Shown in pieces: positions 33,589 to 43,421 of a DNA stretch of 64,000 bases (position 1 is the stretch's first letter; every line of letters starts with the position of its first letter). This DNA is from Ramlibacter rhizophilus (lineage in GTDB: Bacteria > Pseudomonadota > Gammaproteobacteria > Burkholderiales > Burkholderiaceae_C), in the NCBI RefSeq assembly GCF_004681965.1, contig NZ_SMLL01000003.1:1-64000 (forward strand), given 5' to 3'. The notes beneath the pieces were generated by a model, which saw nothing but the letters and a program-made list of their open reading frames with translations, was not told the origin of the DNA and ran no database searches. Made by a program: the position numbers and the translations under genes.

Positions 33589-33812
33589 CAGCGCCGCCAG
33601 GGACTCATGTTCTCGGTGGCCACGTGTTGGCCCTTGGGCAGCTTGACGATGCCGGCCAGGTCGCGGATGGACTTGTTCTTGGCGCGGACGATGATGGTTC
33701 CGTCGGGCATCACGGACCAGAGCAGGCGCGTGCCCGGCTCGGCATGCACGAGCGCCCGCACGTCGGCGGGAACCGTCGTCTGTCCCTTGGCTGTGATCGT
33801 GGACTCGGCCAT
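33588..33812 (-). CDS. vapB: AbrB/SpoVT-type antitoxin, VapB-like
   Basis: A 74-residue swapped-hairpin AbrB-family DNA-binding protein. The N-terminus (STITAKGQTTVPADVRALV) is the conserved AbrB fold. The C-terminal tail from about residue 45 should wrap the VapC toxin. It likely represses its own promoter upstream of 33812. Immediately upstream of vapC in one transcript. A GGAGGG ribosome site precedes ATG 33812. Confidence 0.88.
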   Translation of the reverse strand: MAESTITAKGQTTVPADVRALVHAEPGTRLLWSVMPDGTIIVRAKNKSIRDLAGIVKLPKGQHVATENMSPWRR

Positions 33813-33878
33813 GGAGGGCTCCTTACTAGTCGGCGGATTGTAATGCGCACTCGCGCGCCGCGTCCACAGCGGCCCTCC

Positions 33879-34631
33879 TCACCTCGCCAGGAAGCCCCCA
33901 TCCACCGGGTAGTAGCTGCCGGTCACGAACGAAGCCTTGGGCGAGCTGAGCCACAGCACCAGTTCCGCCACTTCCTCGGGCTGCCCCAGCCGGCCGATGG
34001 GGTGCATGGCCACCAGCGCCTCTTCGGTCGCCGGGTCCTGCTCCAGCCGCTCGATCATGGGCGTGTGGATGAAGGCCGGTCCTACCGCGTTGACGCGCAC
34101 GCCCTGCGTGCCGTATTCGAGCGCGGCCGCGCGGGTCAGGCCCAGCACGCCGTGCTTGGCCGCCGTGTAGGCGGGTGCATTGGCGAAGCCGACCTGCCCG
34201 AGGATGGAGGCGACGTTCACGATCGAGCCGCCGCCTGTGGCCAGCAGCGCCGGGATCTGGAACTTCATGCCCAGGAACACGCCGGTGAGGTTGATGCCGA
34301 TCACGCGCTGCCATTCCTCCACCGGGTAGTCCGCCGTGGGCGCGAGATCGCCGCCCACGCCGGCGTTGTTGCAGGCGATGTCCAGGCGGCCGAAGCGGCG
34401 CACCGCTTCCTCGACGCTGGCGCGGCAGTCCTCGGCGCGCGAGACGTCGGCGCGCAGGAACACCGCCTCGCCGCCGCCTTCGCGAAGCCGCGCAGCGGCG
34501 CTTTCGCCTCGATCGGCGTCCATGTCGGTCAGCAGCACGCGGGCGCCGGCGTGCACATACGCCTGCGCGATGGCGCATCCGATGCCGGAGGCGGCGCCGG
34601 TCACCAGGGCGACCTTGGATTCGAGCATCAT
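33879..34631 (-). CDS. SDR-family NAD(P)-dependent oxidoreductase
   Basis: A 250-residue classical SDR. Cofactor motif TGAASGIGCAIA (about residues 11-22), NNAG in ACNNAGVGGDL, catalytic Ser in VNVASILGQVG, the YTAAK tetrad (about 155-159) and the C-terminal GSYYPVDGGFLAR of the FabG/2,5-dichloro-diol-dehydrogenase group. D in LLTDMD after beta2 suggests NAD rather than NADP. ATG-ATG at 34631/34628 with an AAGGAGA site. Substrate not predictable. Divergent from the acyl-CoA synthetase gene. Confidence 0.88.
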   Translation of the reverse strand: MMLESKVALVTGAASGIGCAIAQAYVHAGARVLLTDMDADRGESAAARLREGGGEAVFLRADVSRAEDCRASVEEAVRRFGRLDIACNNAGVGGDLAPTADYPVEEWQRVIGINLTGVFLGMKFQIPALLATGGGSIVNVASILGQVGFANAPAYTAAKHGVLGLTRAAALEYGTQGVRVNAVGPAFIHTPMIERLEQDPATEEALVAMHPIGRLGQPEEVAELVLWLSSPKASFVTGSYYPVDGGFLAR

Positions 34632-34767
34632 GGTTCTCCTTCGAACGTAATGCCTGCATTCTGGAAACGCGGCCGTGGCCACCGGCTTGACGCAGCTCAA
34701 GGCCGCGCCGATCGGGCCGCCTAAGCTGGCCCTCTTGAACACGCCCTGCCTTGAACACGCCCTGTCC

Positions 34768-36915
34768 ATGAGCCTCGATTCCCTGCGCCGAATGTTCGCT
34801 CCCGCCAGCATCGCCCTCGTCGGCGCCTCGGATCGTCCTGGGAGCGTGGGCGCGGTGGTCCTGCGCAACCTGCGCGAAGGCGGCTTCACCGGGCCGCTGT
34901 GGCCCGTGAATCCGCGCCACGCCAGCGTCGGCGGCGTGGCCGCGTTCCCGGACGTGGAGGCGCTGCCGGCGGTGCCGGACCTGGCCGTGATCTGCACGCC
35001 GGCGCCCGCCGTGCCCGGCATCGTGCAGGCGCTGGCGCGGCGTGGCACGCGCGCGGCCATCGTGCTGTCCGCGGGTCTGCGCAGCCGCCCGGACGACGGC
35101 GCGCCGAGCTACGAGCAGGCCATGCTGGCAGCCGCGAAGCCGGCGGGGCTGCGCGTGCTGGGGCCCAACTGCATCGGCGCGCTGGTGCCGGCCGCGGGCC
35201 TCAACGCCAGCTTCGCGCCCGGCCAGGCGAGCCCGGGCCGGCTGGCCTTTCTCACGCAGTCGGGTGCGCTGGCCACCGCCATGCTGGACTGGGCCCAGGG
35301 CCGCGGCATCGGTTTCTCGCACTTCGTGTCGCTGGGCGACAGCGCGGACATCGGCTTCGCCGACCTGCTGGAGCTGCTGGCGCAGGAAGAGGGCACGGAC
35401 GCCATCCTGATGTACGTGGAGTCGGTGCGCGAGGCGGCGCGCTTCATGGCCGCCGCGCGCGCGGCGGCGCGGTGCAAGCCGGTGATCGTGGTCAAGGCAG
35501 GCCGCGCACCTGAAGGCGCGCGGGCGGCGCGCTCGCACACCGGCGCGCTGGCCGGCTCGGACGCGGTGTTCGATGCGGCCGTGCGGCGCGCCGGCCTGCT
35601 GCGCGTGGACACGCTGGAGGCGCTTTTCGACGCCGCCGAGGCGCTGTCGCATGCGAGTCCCTGGCGCGGCCCGGGCCTGGCGGTGCTGACCAACGGCGGC
35701 GGCGCCGGCGTGCTCGCGGCCGATGCCCTGGCGGGCGCGGGCGTGCTGGCGACGCTGTCGCCGCAGACGGTGAGCGCACTGGATGCGGTGCTGCCCGCCG
35801 GCTGGCCGCAGGCCAATCCGGTGGACATCATCGGCGACGCGCCGGTGGAGCGTTATCGCGCCGCGCTGGAGGTGCTGCTCGCGGCCCCCGAGGTCGACGG
35901 CGTTCTCTTCATGCACGCCCCCACCGCCATCGTGCCGGCGGCGCAGATTGCACGCGCCTGCCTGCCGCTGCTCGCGCAGGCCGACAAGCCGGTGCTGGGC
36001 TGCTGGCTGGGCGGCCCTGTCGTGGCCGAGGCCGCGGCGCAGTTCCGCGCCGCGGGCGTGCCCTGCTACGGAACGCCCGAGCGCGCGGCCACCGCCTGGC
36101 TTCAGCGGGCGCAGTTCCGCAGCCACCAGCAGGCCATGCTGCGTCCGCTGGGGCCGGGGGCGCACCTGCCCGCGTCGGCGTCGGAGCACGCGGGAGACCT
36201 CATCGCCGCGGCCCTGGCGCGCGGCAGCGAGTGGCTGGACCCGAGCGAGGCGCGCGAGGTGCTGCAGGCCTACGGCATTCCCACGCTCGCGACGGTGCGC
36301 GTGGCCAATGCGTCGCAGGCCGCGGCCGAGGCGGCGCGCTTGGGCTGGCCGGTGGCGCTCAAGCTGCTCTCGCCGCAGGTGGTGCACAAGTCGGACGTGG
36401 GCGGCGTGGCGCTGAACCTGCGCTCGGCCGAGGAAGTCGAGGCCGCGGCCGCGGGCATGTGCGCGCGGCTGGCGCGGCAACTGCCCGAGGCGCAGGTGCT
36501 GGGCTTCGTCGTGCAGCAGATGGCCGAGCGGCCCGGCGCGCAGGAACTGATCGTGGGCATCGCGCAGGACGCGGTGTTCGGCCCCGTGCTGCTGTTCGGA
36601 GAAGGCGGCATCGCCGTCGAACTGCGCCAGGACCGCGCTTTGGAACTGCCGCCCATCGACCGCGTACTCGCCGGCGAGATGATCGACCGCACCCGCATCT
36701 CGCGCCTGCTCGCCGGCCACCGCGGCCGCCCGCCCGCCGACCGCGAGGCCGTGATCGACGTGCTCCTGCGCGTCTCGCGCATGGCGGCCGACCTGCCGGC
36801 GCTGGCGGAACTGGACATCAACCCGCTGCTGGCCGATGCGCAGGGCGTGCTGGCGGTGGATGCGCGCATCCGGCTGCGGCGCAGCGTGGGGGAGGGCGGG
36901 AGGATGGTGCTGTAG
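34768..36915 (+). CDS. ADP-forming acetate/acyl-CoA ligase family protein
   Basis: A 715-residue single-chain NDP-forming acyl-CoA synthetase. The CoA-binding domain opens with MFAPASIALVGASDRPGSVG. A succinyl-CoA-synthetase alpha-like flavodoxin region has GPNCIGALVP and the phospho-His loop (SHTGALAGSD, about residues 255-264). The C-terminal ATP-grasp domain (about 490-715) has VALKLLSPQVVHKSDVGGVA and LALAELDINPLL-like residues (LAELDINPLLAD). It converts acyl-CoA, ADP and phosphate to acid and ATP, or the reverse. No GNAT acetyltransferase domain is attached. Acyl specificity unknown. Confidence 0.88.
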   Translation: MSLDSLRRMFAPASIALVGASDRPGSVGAVVLRNLREGGFTGPLWPVNPRHASVGGVAAFPDVEALPAVPDLAVICTPAPAVPGIVQALARRGTRAAIVLSAGLRSRPDDGAPSYEQAMLAAAKPAGLRVLGPNCIGALVPAAGLNASFAPGQASPGRLAFLTQSGALATAMLDWAQGRGIGFSHFVSLGDSADIGFADLLELLAQEEGTDAILMYVESVREAARFMAAARAAARCKPVIVVKAGRAPEGARAARSHTGALAGSDAVFDAAVRRAGLLRVDTLEALFDAAEALSHASPWRGPGLAVLTNGGGAGVLAADALAGAGVLATLSPQTVSALDAVLPAGWPQANPVDIIGDAPVERYRAALEVLLAAPEVDGVLFMHAPTAIVPAAQIARACLPLLAQADKPVLGCWLGGPVVAEAAAQFRAAGVPCYGTPERAATAWLQRAQFRSHQQAMLRPLGPGAHLPASASEHAGDLIAAALARGSEWLDPSEAREVLQAYGIPTLATVRVANASQAAAEAARLGWPVALKLLSPQVVHKSDVGGVALNLRSAEEVEAAAAGMCARLARQLPEAQVLGFVVQQMAERPGAQELIVGIAQDAVFGPVLLFGEGGIAVELRQDRALELPPIDRVLAGEMIDRTRISRLLAGHRGRPPADREAVIDVLLRVSRMAADLPALAELDINPLLADAQGVLAVDARIRLRRSVGEGGRMVL

Positions 36916-36936
36916 CGATTGCGCTGAAGGCCCGAC

Positions 36937-37413
36937 TCACAGCCGCCCCGGAAACATCTCCAGCAAGACCCATGTCATCGTGAGATAGCGCAGGAACTTG
37001 CCTATGAGCATGTAGAAGGCGCAGGGCCAGAAAGGCAGCTTGAGCCAGCCGGCCACGGCGCACAGCGGATCGCCCACCAGCGGCAGCCAGGCCAGCAGGC
37101 AGGCCTTGGGGCCGAGCCCTTCCAGCCATTCGAGGGCCTTCAGGTGCACGTGCGAGTGCTTCCACTTGTCCACCGCGCGGTGGGCGCCGTAACCCAGCCA
37201 CCAGTCCAGCATGCCGCCCAGGGTGTTGCCCGCCGTGGCCACGCCGATGGCGGGCCAGAACAGGTCGGGGTTGATCTTGAGCAGGCCGAAGAGCGCGGGC
37301 TCCGAGCCCATGGGCAGCAGCGTCGCCGAGATGAAGGACACCAGGAAGAGGGTGCTCAGCCCGTGCTCCGGCAGCGCCATCCAGGCCATCAGCGCGTTCA
37401 TCCAGGCTTCCAT
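36937..37413 (-). CDS. yqaA: YqaA-family membrane protein (VTT/DedA-like)
   Basis: A 158-residue integral membrane protein of the YqaA family, distantly related to DedA/VTT proteins. Typical residues include FLVSFISATLLPMGSEPALF near 24-43, GNTLGGMLDWWLGYG (about 63-77) and a C-terminal GKFLRYLTMTWVL helix. Four TM segments predicted. Role not established; VTT relatives act in lipid flipping. I choose ATG 37413 because the open frame upstream lacks hydrophobic or family character. Convergent with the acyl-CoA synthetase gene. Confidence 0.85.
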   Translation of the reverse strand: MEAWMNALMAWMALPEHGLSTLFLVSFISATLLPMGSEPALFGLLKINPDLFWPAIGVATAGNTLGGMLDWWLGYGAHRAVDKWKHSHVHLKALEWLEGLGPKACLLAWLPLVGDPLCAVAGWLKLPFWPCAFYMLIGKFLRYLTMTWVLLEMFPGRL

Positions 37414-37542
37414 CGGCGCGCAGTATAGGGACGCCCTGCTGCGGCGGCGCGTCGGCCGGCGTCCCGATGCGAGGCCGATGGGAGGCCGATGCCGACGCTC
37501 AAAAAGCCGCAGCGCGTTTCGCGTGCCAAAAAGCAAAGCGCC

Positions 37543-37548
37543 TACAAT
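37543..37548 (+). promoter_or_regulatory. Candidate -10 box for dusB-fis-purH
   Basis: TACAAT lies 39 nt upstream of the dusB ATG within AAAGCGCCTACAATCGTGCC, a locally A/T-richer patch. A convincing -35 hexamer at 16-18 nt is not visible (TTTCGC is nearest), so this rests on the -10 match and position only. Confidence 0.45.
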
Positions 37549-37586
37549 CGTGCCTCTTTTTTCAGCACGCCCTCCATCCCCTTCCG

Positions 37587-38636
37587 ATGAACATCGGCCC
37601 CTACACCCTGGCGAATGCCGTGTTCGCCGCGCCGATGGCGGGCGTGACCGACCGGCCTTTCCGGCAGTTGTGCCGCCGGCTGGGCGCGGGGCATGCGGTC
37701 AGCGAGATGGTCACCTCGCGCCGCGAGCTGTGGAACAGCCTGAAGACCTCGCGCCGGGCCGACCACACGGGCGAGCCGGGGCCCATCGCGGTGCAGATCG
37801 CCGGCACCGAGGCGGCCATGATGGCCGAGGCCGCGGCCTACAACGTGGACCGCGGCGCGCAGATCATCGACATCAACATGGGCTGCCCGGCCAAGAAGGT
37901 GTGCAACAAGTGGGCGGGTTCGGCCCTGATGCAGGACGAGCCGCTGGCTGTCGCCATCGCGCAGGCGGTGGTCCAGGCCTGCGCGCCGCGCGGCGTGCCC
38001 GTCACCCTGAAGATGCGCACCGGCTGGTGCGATGCGCAGCGCAATGCGGTGGCGCTGGCGCGCGCCTTCGAGGACGTGGGCGTGCAGATGATCACCGTGC
38101 ATGGCCGCACGCGCGAGCAGGGCTATCGCGGCCGCGCCGAGTACGACACCATCGCGGCAGTGAAGGCAGCGGTGCGCGTGCCCGTGGTGGCCAATGGCGA
38201 CATCGACTCGCCGCAGAAGGCGCGCGAGGTGCTGCAGGCCACGGGGGCGGACGCGGTGATGATCGGCCGCGCGGCACAGGGCCGGCCGTGGATCTTCCGC
38301 GAGGTGGCGCACTACCTGGCTACCGGCACGCTGCTCGCGCCGCCGCTGGTGGCCGAGGTGCGGCGCCTGCTGCTGGAGCACCTGCAGGACCACTATGCGC
38401 TGTATGGCGAATTCACCGGCGTGCGCAGCGCACGCAAGCACATCGGCTGGTATGTGAAGGCCTTGCCCGGCGGCGAGGCCTTGAGGGAGCGGATCAACGG
38501 GATCGAGGAATGCCAGGCCCAGTCGCGGGCCGTGGCGGCGTATTTCGACGAGCTTGCGCAGCTCACCGACCGGCTGCCCCGGACGGTGGAGGCCTGCGCT
38601 GAAGAACAAGCCCATACGGGTGCAGAGGACACATGA
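37587..38636 (+). CDS. dusB: tRNA-dihydrouridine synthase B
   Basis: FMN-dependent enzyme reducing uridine to dihydrouridine in tRNA D-loops. The 349 residues form a TIM barrel with AAPMAGVTDRPFR at the start. The catalytic cysteine is in DINMGCPAKKVCNKWAGSAL (about residue 97), followed by TVHGRTREQGYRG and the FMN-phosphate segment GADAVMIGRAAQGRPW. A C-terminal helical domain binds tRNA. It overlaps fis by 4 nt (ATGA), the classical dusB-fis arrangement of proteobacteria. Confidence 0.95.
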   Translation: MNIGPYTLANAVFAAPMAGVTDRPFRQLCRRLGAGHAVSEMVTSRRELWNSLKTSRRADHTGEPGPIAVQIAGTEAAMMAEAAAYNVDRGAQIIDINMGCPAKKVCNKWAGSALMQDEPLAVAIAQAVVQACAPRGVPVTLKMRTGWCDAQRNAVALARAFEDVGVQMITVHGRTREQGYRGRAEYDTIAAVKAAVRVPVVANGDIDSPQKAREVLQATGADAVMIGRAAQGRPWIFREVAHYLATGTLLAPPLVAEVRRLLLEHLQDHYALYGEFTGVRSARKHIGWYVKALPGGEALRERINGIEECQAQSRAVAAYFDELAQLTDRLPRTVEACAEEQAHTGAEDT

Positions 38637-38866
38637 GCAAGAAACACATCGAGGAGTGTGTGCGCACGAGCCTGGAAGGCTACTTCCGGGACTTGCGGGG
38701 GATCGAACCGAACGACATGTACGAGATGCTGGTGAAGGTGGTGGAGAAGCCTTTGCTGGAAGTCGTCATGGCCAAGGCCGACCACAACCAGTCGCGCGCG
38801 GCCGAGTGGCTGGGCCTGAACCGCAACACGCTTCGCAAGAAGCTGCTGGAGCACAAGCTGCTCTGA
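38633..38866 (+). CDS. fis: Fis-family nucleoid/DNA-binding protein
   Basis: A 77-residue homologue of the Fis nucleoid protein. The C-terminal helix-turn-helix is clear ([20 protein letters not shown]). Enteric Fis has 98 residues; the shorter betaproteobacterial form lacks part of the N-terminal beta-hairpin arm that contacts invertases. Translationally coupled to dusB and followed 16 nt later by purH. Confidence 0.93.
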   Translation: MSKKHIEECVRTSLEGYFRDLRGIEPNDMYEMLVKVVEKPLLEVVMAKADHNQSRAAEWLGLNRNTLRKKLLEHKLL

Positions 38867-38882
38867 ACGGACAACAAGAACC

Positions 38883-40454
38883 ATGAACGCACTGATCTCC
38901 GTCTCGGACAAGTCCGGGGTGCTCGAATTCGCGCAGGCGCTGCACGGCCTGGGCGTGAAGCTCATCTCCACCGGCGGCACTGCCGGCCTGCTGCGGGACG
39001 CCGGACTGCCGGTGACCGAGGTGGCCGACCTCACCGGCTTTCCCGAAATGCTCGACGGCCGCGTGAAGACCTTGCACCCCAAGGTGCACGGCGGACTGCT
39101 CGCGCGGCGCGACGTGCCCGAGCACATGGCCGCGCTCGAGGCCCACGGCATCGCCCCCATCGACCTGCTGGTGGTGAACCTGTACCCCTTCGAGGCCACG
39201 GTCGCCAAGCCCGGCTGCACGCTGGATGACGCCATCGAGAACATCGACATCGGCGGCCCGGCCATGGTGCGCAGCGCGGCCAAGAACTGGAAGGACGTGG
39301 GCGTGCTCACCGACGCCTCGCAGTACGCAGGCGTGCTCGAGGAGCTGCGCGCGAACGGCAAGCTCTCGGACAAGCTGCGCTTCGCGCTGTCGGTGGCGGC
39401 GTTCAACCGCATCAGCAACTACGACGCGGCCATCAGCGACTACCTCTCCAGCCTGCAGGACGATGGCGGCCGCACGATGTTCCCGGCGCAGTCCAATGGC
39501 CGCTTCGTCAAGCTGCAGGACCTGCGCTACGGCGAGAACCCGCACCAGCAGGCGGCCTTCTACCGCGACCTGTACCCGGCGCCCGGCTCGCTGGTGACCG
39601 CCACGCAGCTGCAGGGCAAGGAGCTCTCGTACAACAACATCGCCGACGCCGATGCGGCCTGGGAGTGCGTGCGCAGTTTCGACGCGCCGGCCTGCGTGAT
39701 CGTCAAGCACGCCAACCCCTGCGGCGTGGCCGTGGCCGAGGGCGCGCTGCAGGCCTACGAGAAGGCCTTCAAGACCGATCCCACCTCGGCCTTCGGCGGC
39801 ATCATCGCCTTCAACCGCCCGCTGGACGGCGCGGCCGCGCAGGCGGTGAGCAAGCAGTTCGTCGAGGTGCTGATCGCCACCGACTTCACGCCCGAAGCCC
39901 TCGAGGTGTTCAAGGCCAAGGCCAATGTGCGCCTGATGAAGATTGCCCTGCCGCCCGGCGGCGAGCGGCCCTGGGACCGCGGCCAGAACTTCATGGACGT
40001 CAAGCGCGTGGGCTCGGGCCTCTTGATGCAGACGGCGGACAACCACGAGCTGCAACTGTCCGACCTGAAGGTGGTCACGCGCAGGCAGCCTACGCCCGAG
40101 CAACTGCAGGACCTGCTCTTCGCCTGGAAGGTGGCGAAGTACGTGAAGTCCAACGCCATCGTCTTCTGCAAGGAGGGCATGACCTTCGGCGTGGGCGCGG
40201 GCCAGATGTCGCGCCTGGACTCGGCGCGCATCGCCAGCATCAAGGCCCAGCACGCCGGCCTGTCGCTGCAGGGCACCGTGGTGGCGAGCGACGCCTTCTT
40301 CCCCTTCCGCGACGGCCTGGACGTGGTGGTGGACGCGGGCGCGGCTTGCGTGATCCAGCCCGGCGGCAGCATGCGCGACGCCGAAGTGATTGCCGCCGCC
40401 GACGAGCGCGGCGTCGCGATGGTGTTCTCGGGCGTGCGCCACTTCAGGCACTGA
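38883..40454 (+). CDS. purH: Bifunctional AICAR formyltransferase/IMP cyclohydrolase
   Basis: Performs the last two steps of de novo purine (IMP) synthesis. 523 residues: the N-terminal MGS-like cyclohydrolase domain ([18 protein letters not shown], then STGGTAGLL and [15 protein letters not shown]) occupies about 1-195, and the AICAR transformylase domain follows, with [12 protein letters not shown] and the catalytic [10 protein letters not shown] region (about 277-286). The length is normal. The third gene of the dusB-fis-purH unit. Confidence 0.96.
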   Translation: MNALISVSDKSGVLEFAQALHGLGVKLISTGGTAGLLRDAGLPVTEVADLTGFPEMLDGRVKTLHPKVHGGLLARRDVPEHMAALEAHGIAPIDLLVVNLYPFEATVAKPGCTLDDAIENIDIGGPAMVRSAAKNWKDVGVLTDASQYAGVLEELRANGKLSDKLRFALSVAAFNRISNYDAAISDYLSSLQDDGGRTMFPAQSNGRFVKLQDLRYGENPHQQAAFYRDLYPAPGSLVTATQLQGKELSYNNIADADAAWECVRSFDAPACVIVKHANPCGVAVAEGALQAYEKAFKTDPTSAFGGIIAFNRPLDGAAAQAVSKQFVEVLIATDFTPEALEVFKAKANVRLMKIALPPGGERPWDRGQNFMDVKRVGSGLLMQTADNHELQLSDLKVVTRRQPTPEQLQDLLFAWKVAKYVKSNAIVFCKEGMTFGVGAGQMSRLDSARIASIKAQHAGLSLQGTVVASDAFFPFRDGLDVVVDAGAACVIQPGGSMRDAEVIAAADERGVAMVFSGVRHFRH

Positions 40455-40467
40455 GAGGAGCTGCGCG

Positions 40468-40788
40468 GTGGCTCTTCCCTGGGGTGTCCTGGTCGCCAAC
40501 CTGCCGACGCTGATCGATGCGGCCGGCAAGCTGTTCAAGCGGGCCGATGCGCCCCCGCGCCTGCCCGAGGTGCAGGGCTCGGCGGCCGACCAGATCGAGG
40601 CGCTGACGCAGCGCCTGGCCTACTACGAGCGGCTGGAGGCCGAGCAGGCGCAGCTGCTCAAGCAGACCATCGAGCAGCTGCAGCAGATGGCCGTGAAGGC
40701 GGCCGCGTCCGAGACGCGCGCCAACATCGCGCTGGGCGTGGCGGCGGTGAGCGTGCTGGTCGCGGTGGTGGCGCTGGTGGTGCGCTGA
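40468..40788 (+). CDS. Small coiled-coil, tail-anchored membrane protein
   Basis: A 106-residue protein. GTG 40468 with GAGAGGAG 7 nt upstream fixes the start (VALPWGVLVANLPTLIDAAG). The middle (about residues 35-75) is a heptad-like helix rich in Glu and Gln (YERLEAEQAQLLKQTIEQLQ). The C-terminal 20 residues are a TM segment (IALGVAAVSVLVAVVALVVR) ending the chain, as in tail-anchored proteins. It starts 13 nt after purH and is probably co-transcribed. Function unknown. Confidence 0.7.
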   Translation: MALPWGVLVANLPTLIDAAGKLFKRADAPPRLPEVQGSAADQIEALTQRLAYYERLEAEQAQLLKQTIEQLQQMAVKAAASETRANIALGVAAVSVLVAVVALVVR

Positions 40789-40849
40789 AAAGCTGCACCC
40801 CGGGCCGATCGCTCCGATCCCTTCACACCTTTGAAGGCCGCATGGGCCT

Positions 40850-42160
40850 TCAGGCCCGCAGCGTCGCGAACACCTCGCGCGCCGCCTCCAGCGTGGTGGC
40901 GATGTCCTCGTCGGTGTGGGCCGCGCTCACGAAGCCGGCCTCGTACAGGGCCGGCGCGATGTACACGCCGCGTTCCAGCAGGCCGTGGAACAGGCGGTTG
41001 AAGCGGGCCCCGTCGCTGGTCATCACGGTGCGGTAGTTCTGCGGCAGCTCGGGCAGCAGGAAGAAGCCGAACATGCCGCCCTCGCAGTCGGCGCTGAAGT
41101 CGATCCCTTCGGACCGCGCGAGCAGCGAGAGGCCGTCGACCAGCGATTGCGTGCGTGCGGCCAGCGTGTCGTAGAAGCCGGGCTGCGCGATCTGCTCCAG
41201 CGTGGCCAGGCCGCAGGCGGTGGCGATGGGATTGCCCGAGAGCGTGCCCGCCTGGTAGACCGGGCCCAGCGGCGCCAGTTGCTCCATGATGGCCCGCGGG
41301 CCGCCGAAGGCCGCCAGGGGCATGCCGCCGCCGATCACCTTGCCGAGCACGGTGATGTCCGGACGGAAGCCCGGGATCGCGCGCCCGTAGAGGCTCTGCG
41401 CGCCGCCCAGCGCGACGCGGAAGCCCGTCATCACCTCGTCGAAGACCAGCAGCGCGCCGTGCCGGTCGCACAGCTCGCGGCAGCGGCGCATGAAGGGCAC
41501 AGTCGCGCGCACGAAGTTCATGTTGCCGGCGATGGGCTCGATCATCAGGCAGGCGATGTCGGCACCGTGGCGCGCGAAGGCTTCTTCGAGCTGCTCGAGG
41601 TTGTTGTACTCCAGCACGATGGTGTGCTGCGCCACCTCCGGCGGCACGCCGGCGCTGGTCGGGTTGCCGAAGGTCGCCAGGCCCGAGCCGGCCTTGACCA
41701 GCAGCGCGTCGGCGTGGCCGTGGTAGCAGCCCTCGAACTTGATGAGGTGCTTGCGGCCGGTGGCGCCGCGTGCCAGGCGGATCGCGCTCATCGCCGCTTC
41801 GGTGCCGGAGCTCACGAGCCGCACCATGTCCATGGTGGGAACGAGCTTGACGATGGTCTCGGCCAGCTGCACCTCGCGTTCGGTGGGCGCACCGAATGAG
41901 AAGCCATCGAGCACGGCCTGCTGCACGGCCTCCACCACGGCCGGGTGGCCGTGGCCGAGGATCATGGGACCCCAGGAGCCGATGTAGTCGATGTAGCGCT
42001 GTCCGTTGGCGTCCCAGAACCAGGCGCCTTCGGCGCGCTGCACGAATCGGGGCGTGCCGCCCACGGCGCGGAAGGCCCGCACGGGTGAATTGACGCCGCC
42101 GGGGATGCGTTCGCGGGCGCGCTCGAAGAGTTCGACGTTGCGGTCAGTGCTTGGTGTCAT
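40850..42160 (-). CDS. hemL: Glutamate-1-semialdehyde 2,1-aminomutase
   Basis: PLP-dependent enzyme that moves the amino group of glutamate-1-semialdehyde to give 5-aminolevulinate for heme and other tetrapyrroles (C5 pathway). 436 residues, normal length. The start [19 protein letters not shown] is diagnostic. PLP phosphate-binding residues are in [15 protein letters not shown], the aspartate in [12 protein letters not shown], and the Schiff-base lysine in [12 protein letters not shown] (about residue 267). Its 5' end overlaps the end of thiD by 17 nt on the same strand. Confidence 0.96.
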   Translation of the reverse strand: MTPSTDRNVELFERARERIPGGVNSPVRAFRAVGGTPRFVQRAEGAWFWDANGQRYIDYIGSWGPMILGHGHPAVVEAVQQAVLDGFSFGAPTEREVQLAETIVKLVPTMDMVRLVSSGTEAAMSAIRLARGATGRKHLIKFEGCYHGHADALLVKAGSGLATFGNPTSAGVPPEVAQHTIVLEYNNLEQLEEAFARHGADIACLMIEPIAGNMNFVRATVPFMRRCRELCDRHGALLVFDEVMTGFRVALGGAQSLYGRAIPGFRPDITVLGKVIGGGMPLAAFGGPRAIMEQLAPLGPVYQAGTLSGNPIATACGLATLEQIAQPGFYDTLAARTQSLVDGLSLLARSEGIDFSADCEGGMFGFFLLPELPQNYRTVMTSDGARFNRLFHGLLERGVYIAPALYEAGFVSAAHTDEDIATTLEAAREVFATLRA

Positions 42161-43091
42161 GGGCGGGCATGTCGAAGACCTGCAGGGCCTGCGCTTCTTC
42201 TTCGGTCACGCTGCCCGGCGGCTCGGTGTCGGATTCGGGCTGGGCCCAGAAGAGGCGGTCCGGGACCACGTGTCCCATGCCGGGACGAAAGCCCCCGTCC
42301 AGGCAGTGGTCCAGGTATTCCAGCGCCTCGGCGAAGGCGGCCGGCAGGTCGGCCCCGCTGGCCACCAGCGCCGACAGCGCGGCGCTCAGCGTTTCGCCGG
42401 CGCCGGAGAAGACCGCCTCGAAGCGCTCGAAGCGCTGGCTGGCCAGCACGCTCTGTGGCGTGCACAGCACGTTGTCGATGTACTGGTCCGGCAGGGGAAT
42501 GCCGGTCACCACGGTATAGGACACGCCGGCGTCCGAGGCCGCCTTGGCGATGTCCCGCGCGCTCGGACTGCGGTCGCTGGTCCAGTCCGGCAGCAGCCAG
42601 CGCCACAGGGTGCTGTGGTTTCCCACCAACACGGTGGTCTGCGGCAACATGAGCTCGCGGAAGGCATCGAGGTAGGCGTCGATGTCGGCCTCGTCCCACC
42701 AGGCCAGGTGCGGCATGTAGGCGACCAGGGGCACGTCGGCGTAGTCGGTGGCGATCTCCGCGACGGCGCCGATCGCCTCGGGCGTGCCGAGGAAGCCGAC
42801 CTTGAACACCTGGACCGGCACGTCCTCCAGGATGGCGCGCGCCTGCTCGGCGATGGCGTCCTCGTCGAGGGCGAAGTGGTCGAAGATGTCCGCGGTGTCG
42901 CGCGCGTAGGCGCCGCAGGTGACGGGCAAGGCATGCGCACCGACCGAGACCATGGCGGAGATGTCGGCCGACAGGCCCGCGGCGCCGCTCGGGTCGCCGG
43001 CGTTGAAGGTCATGACGCAAGGCGGCACGTCGGGCGGGCCTGTGTCCTCATCGCGCGGCTCGGAGGGCGGGGTGCTGGAGCTGTGGGTCAT
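42144..43091 (-). CDS. thiD: Hydroxymethylpyrimidine/phosphomethylpyrimidine kinase
   Basis: Phosphorylates HMP and HMP-phosphate for thiamine synthesis. A 315-residue divergent ThiD of the betaproteobacterial type, larger than the usual 266. Ribokinase-fold motifs remain: [20 protein letters not shown] at the start (usually GSDPSGGAGIQAD) and the [19 protein letters not shown] anion hole/catalytic region, where Glu replaces the usual catalytic Asp of GTGD-like motifs. ATG 43091 is chosen as the first good start; the reading frame upstream is antisense to rubredoxin and pilG. Coupled to hemL by a 17-nt overlap. Confidence 0.8.
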   Translation of the reverse strand: MTHSSSTPPSEPRDEDTGPPDVPPCVMTFNAGDPSGAAGLSADISAMVSVGAHALPVTCGAYARDTADIFDHFALDEDAIAEQARAILEDVPVQVFKVGFLGTPEAIGAVAEIATDYADVPLVAYMPHLAWWDEADIDAYLDAFRELMLPQTTVLVGNHSTLWRWLLPDWTSDRSPSARDIAKAASDAGVSYTVVTGIPLPDQYIDNVLCTPQSVLASQRFERFEAVFSGAGETLSAALSALVASGADLPAAFAEALEYLDHCLDGGFRPGMGHVVPDRLFWAQPESDTEPPGSVTEEEAQALQVFDMPAHDTKH

Positions 43092-43121
43092 GGGCCTGTG
43101 AGCATCATCCGTGTGCGCTAG

Positions 43122-43153
43122 TTGCGAATCGCTCGGAGGCGCCTCGATACAAT
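43122..43153 (+). promoter_or_regulatory. Candidate promoter for rubredoxin-pilG operon
   Basis: TTGCGA (43122-43127) and TACAAT (43148-43153) lie upstream of the rubredoxin GTG. The spacing of 20 nt is longer than the ideal 17, so the -10 is more convincing than the -35. Confidence 0.4.
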
Positions 43154-43184
43154 CGTTGCATTCTATGGGAAGCCCTCTTAAGCT

Positions 43185-43358
43185 GTGACTGAAGCAAAGA
43201 CCTGGATGTGTCTGATCTGCGGATGGATCTATGACGAAGCCGCCGGCGCACCCGATCACGGCATCGCCCCCGGCACCGCCTGGGCCGACGTTCCGATGAA
43301 CTGGACCTGCCCCGAGTGCGGCGCCCGCAAGGAAGATTTCGAGATGGTTCAGATTTGA
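43185..43358 (+). CDS. rubA: Rubredoxin
   Basis: A 57-residue iron-sulfur-free Fe(Cys)4 electron carrier. The two metal-binding knuckles are CLICG (about residues 9-13) and CPECG (about 42-46), with the typical WIYDEAAGAPDHGIAPGTAW between. GTG 43185 gives the N-terminus VTEAKTWMCL; an internal ATG seven codons later would remove the first strand. It sits upstream of pilG on the same strand, an arrangement conserved in many betaproteobacteria, and is divergent from thiD. Its electron partners are not in the window. Confidence 0.95.
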   Translation: MTEAKTWMCLICGWIYDEAAGAPDHGIAPGTAWADVPMNWTCPECGARKEDFEMVQI

Positions 43359-43421
43359 TCGGAGCGGCGCCGCGCACGGTGGATGCGCCCGATCCGACGA
43401 GTGAGCGAGGAGAGGGACCCA

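Noticed and set aside
40833-40851. GAAGGCC/GGCCTTC hairpin between the unknown coiled-coil gene and hemL
   Set aside because: Seven-bp stem overlapping the hemL stop with no T-run on either side; insufficient for a terminator call.
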